Below the pieces are notes generated by a model. It saw only the letters and a list, made by a program, of their open reading frames with translations, was not told the origin of the DNA and ran no database searches. From assembly GCA_025463055.1 (NCBI GenBank), contig JAOAPV010000027.1, forward strand, positions 1-64,000: DNA of 64,000 nt. The letters are read 5' to 3'. The position numbers were made by a program, and so were the translations under genes. Positions 62,064 to 64,000 of this stretch are shown here, piece after piece. The number at the start of each line of letters is the position of its first letter. Within the stretch, counting starts at the first letter, position 1. Source of the stretch: Candidatus Acidiferrum typicum. GTDB taxonomy: Bacteria; Acidobacteriota; Terriglobia; Acidiferrales; UBA7541.

Positions 62064-63448
62064 GAATTTAGAACCGCTGATAGCGCAAGCTCGCCGATGG
62101 ATGCATCAGCATCTGTCATGGCCACGTCCAGCCACTCATTCGCCGCAAATCTCCCTTGTACGCCAATGCGCAAATAATTGCTCGACAACGCGGGCGTCCT
62201 CTCCGCGCGATCCGGTTCACTCCGCAGCGTCAGAACACGCAACATCCGCCCAACCTGCGATTGCCGAAACTCTTTAGCTTTCGCGTCGCCTAACGCTCGC
62301 AATTCCCGAGCGCGATTCTTGATTGCGGACGCTGGCACCTGATTGGGAAGCTCTGCCGCTTGCGTGCCCGGCCGCTGCGAAAACGAAAAAACATGCAAAT
62401 AGCTGAACGGAAGCGCCCGAATAAACGCCACCGTCTCAGCATGCTCCGCGTCGGTCTCTCCTGGAAAACCTGCGATCACATCCGCGCCAATCCCCGCGTC
62501 CGGCAATCGTTCCCGAATCAATTCCACGCGGCGCGCGTAATGCTCCGCGCGATACCATCGGTGCATCGCGGCCAGCACGCGGTCGCAACCCGATTGCAGC
62601 GGCATATGAAAATGCTGCGCCATCCGGTCGCTTGCAGCGAAGAGGGCAACCAGATCCTCGGTTACGTCCATTGGCTCAATCGAGCTGATGCGCAACCGCT
62701 CGACCCTCGTCTCGTCCAAAATTCGCCGCAAAAGATCAATCAGCTCGACCCGCGGCGTTAAATCCCGCCCGTACGTGCCTAAATTGATCCCGCTCAAAAC
62801 AATTTCCCGGTACCCTGATGCGCTCAGCCGCGCAATCTCTTCAATCACCTGCGCTGGTTCCAAGCTGCGGCTTCGTCCGCGCACAAAGGGAATCACGCAA
62901 TACGCGCAGCGGCTGTTGCACCCGTCCTGTATCTTCACCACCGGTCGCGTGTGGTTCGCCTCGCCGCCAACCACCGGAGCCGCTAACAGCGCTCTCTGCT
63001 CGAAAATGTCCCCCGTCAAAATCTTCGCCGGGCCGTGTAGCAAAGAAAACTTTTCTTCTCCCAACGCGCTCGCCGGCACGAATCCAGTTGCCGACTGGAC
63101 AGTTCCGTCGACTAGCGAGTCCATCAACCACGGGATCTTCGCCTTGTGTGAATTTCCCACCACCCAGGAAACGCCTGGCAAGGCCGCCAACTCTTCCGGT
63201 GCGCGCTGCGCATAACATCCGGTCGCAATCACTCGCGCCGCCGGATTCCGCGCATGCAGCTTGCGAATCGCGTCTCGCGCTTGCGCATCCGCGGCCGCAG
63301 TAACCGTGCAAGTATTCACAATCACCACGTCTGCACACGCCGATCCGCTTGCCGCGGCAAATCCCCGCTCGCGAAGTTGCCGCTCAATCGCCGCCCCATC
63401 GGCCTGCGTGGCGCGACACCCAAACTGCTCAATGTAAAACGTCGTCAT
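62060..63448 (-). CDS. mtaB: tRNA t6A37 C2-methylthiotransferase (MtaB)
   Basis: A 462-aa radical SAM methylthiotransferase that converts t6A to ms2t6A at tRNA position 37. The N-terminal UPF0004 domain holds cysteines in EQFGCRAT, VNTCTV and GCYAQ. The SAM cluster is CNSRCAYC near 179-186 and VRGRSRSLEP follows. The C-terminal TRAM-like region is present. The initiating ATG lies 9 nt after TATGAT. Confidence 0.94.
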   Translation of the reverse strand: MTTFYIEQFGCRATQADGAAIERQLRERGFAAASGSACADVVIVNTCTVTAAADAQARDAIRKLHARNPAARVIATGCYAQRAPEELAALPGVSWVVGNSHKAKIPWLMDSLVDGTVQSATGFVPASALGEEKFSLLHGPAKILTGDIFEQRALLAAPVVGGEANHTRPVVKIQDGCNSRCAYCVIPFVRGRSRSLEPAQVIEEIARLSASGYREIVLSGINLGTYGRDLTPRVELIDLLRRILDETRVERLRISSIEPMDVTEDLVALFAASDRMAQHFHMPLQSGCDRVLAAMHRWYRAEHYARRVELIRERLPDAGIGADVIAGFPGETDAEHAETVAFIRALPFSYLHVFSFSQRPGTQAAELPNQVPASAIKNRARELRALGDAKAKEFRQSQVGRMLRVLTLRSEPDRAERTPALSSNYLRIGVQGRFAANEWLDVAMTDADASIGELALSAVLNS

Positions 63449-63518
63449 CGCCTCACCATCATAGCTCGAAGGCTGTCCGCTTTACTCGCCTTCGCGCCGC
63501 CGTTACAATCCCCTCCGC

Positions 63519-64000
63519 ATGTCGACGCGTCGCAATCCCTCTGGACTCCACGATCCCAAGCTCTCCGTGGTTATCCCTGTCTACAACGAAAAGCCGACGA
63601 TCGACGAAATCCTTCGCCGCGTTATCGAAACGCACATGCGCAAGGAAATTATTCTGGTCGACGACTGCTCCACCGACGGCACCCGCCAGATCCTCGAAAC
63701 CTTAGCCGCTCGCCAATCCCGCGGCGAAAGCTCTGCCCCTGCCAACGACGGCGATGACCCCATCGAGCTGCGCGATCTGCGATTTTTCTTTCAGTCACAA
63801 AACCAAGGCAAAGGCGCCGCACTCCGCCGCGGTTTCGCGGAAGCAACCGGCGAAATCATTCTCGTGCAGGACGCCGACCTCGAATACGATCCGCGCGACT
63901 ACCCCAAGCTGCTCGAGCCCATCCTCGATGGCCGCGCCGACGTCGTCTTCGGCTCCCGCTTCCTTGGCGGTCCGCAGCGCGTTCACTATTTTTGGCACTA
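63519..64000 (+). CDS. Glycosyltransferase family 2 protein, N-terminal part
   Basis: About 160 residues up to the window edge. [36 protein letters not shown] and the DxD-like [10 protein letters not shown] identify a GT-A fold resembling dolichol-phosphate mannose synthases, which transfer a sugar to a lipid phosphate. [26 protein letters not shown] is intact. The end is cut by the window. TACAAT lies 9 nt before the ATG and no Shine-Dalgarno is present. Confidence 0.9.
   Translation, partial: MSTRRNPSGLHDPKLSVVIPVYNEKPTIDEILRRVIETHMRKEIILVDDCSTDGTRQILETLAARQSRGESSAPANDGDDPIELRDLRFFFQSQNQGKGAALRRGFAEATGEIILVQDADLEYDPRDYPKLLEPILDGRADVVFGSRFLGGPQRVHYFWH

Overview
The window looks like chromosomal DNA of a GC-rich heterotroph of the Acidobacteriota, probably a soil member of the Terriglobia. 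This is inferred from the gene content: very large Oar-like TonB-dependent receptors with an N-terminal carboxypeptidase-regulatory domain, a FecR-type secreted protein with an aromatic-rich middle, sodium:solute symporters beside glycoside hydrolases, and a scattered pyr gene set. No taxonomic search could be run. I see no phage, transposase, integrase, rRNA, tRNA or CRISPR array. Layout, left to right. 1-4.1 kb (all minus strand): a cobalamin uptake locus, btuF-btuC-btuD followed by a TonB-dependent outer-membrane receptor cut by the window edge. Two cobalamin riboswitches lie here, one before btuF and one before the receptor, with apparently different expression platforms. 4.1-12.6 kb: a crotonase-family enzyme, then an alpha-glucan module made of a CBM9-like protein, a GH13 cyclomaltodextrinase-like enzyme, a convergent GH31 alpha-glucosidase, an unrecognised protein with a duplicated PYWL motif and an SSS sugar symporter. 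12.8-17.8 kb: glutathione peroxidase, then an ABC ATPase, FtsX-like permease and AttH/CrtC-like lipocalin-fold protein operon. 17.8-20.6 kb: small stress and envelope genes (CsbD, an orphan NarL-type regulator, DUF1328, a 70-aa membrane protein, a SYLF protein). 20.6-25.3 kb: an SSS symporter divergent from a GntR/HutC regulator, nagB and uricase, with a palindrome over the symporter promoter. 25.5-31.7 kb: a secreted DUF4082/ASH/FN3 protein, serS, a metal-binding-like small membrane protein, glutamate dehydrogenase and thiD. 31.8-38.8 kb: pyrimidine biosynthesis (pyrR-pyrB-pyrC minus; pyrD, rlpA-like, pyrF plus) around a PafA-like phosphatase. 38.8-46.8 kb: a higBA toxin-antitoxin pair, selB, tatA, a small secreted basic protein, maf, the methylmalonyl-CoA mutase catalytic subunit with a small membrane protein, two unknown genes and amrB/Memo. 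46.8-55.8 kb: the FecR-like protein, a 1202-aa TonB-dependent receptor with a possible leader attenuator, an aminotransferase, and a translationally coupled amidohydrolase-cupin pair. 55.9-64 kb: an MBL-fold hydrolase, an M16 peptidase, cysteine dioxygenase, a DUF1810 protein, rlmN, pgeF, acpS, mtaB and a family 2 glycosyltransferase cut by the right edge. Working together: the B12 importers feed cofactor to enzymes such as the methylmalonyl-CoA mutase encoded here. The GH13/GH31/SSS group degrades and imports alpha-glucans. The GntR-nagB-symporter group handles amino sugars. The pyr genes supply UMP. The most unusual points are the paired B12 riboswitches, the duplicated-motif protein in the glucan module, the ABC-lipocalin operon, a cysteine dioxygenase carrying both residues of the animal-type Cys-Tyr crosslink, and several genes whose -10-like element lies 9 nt before the start codon, which suggests leaderless mRNAs.
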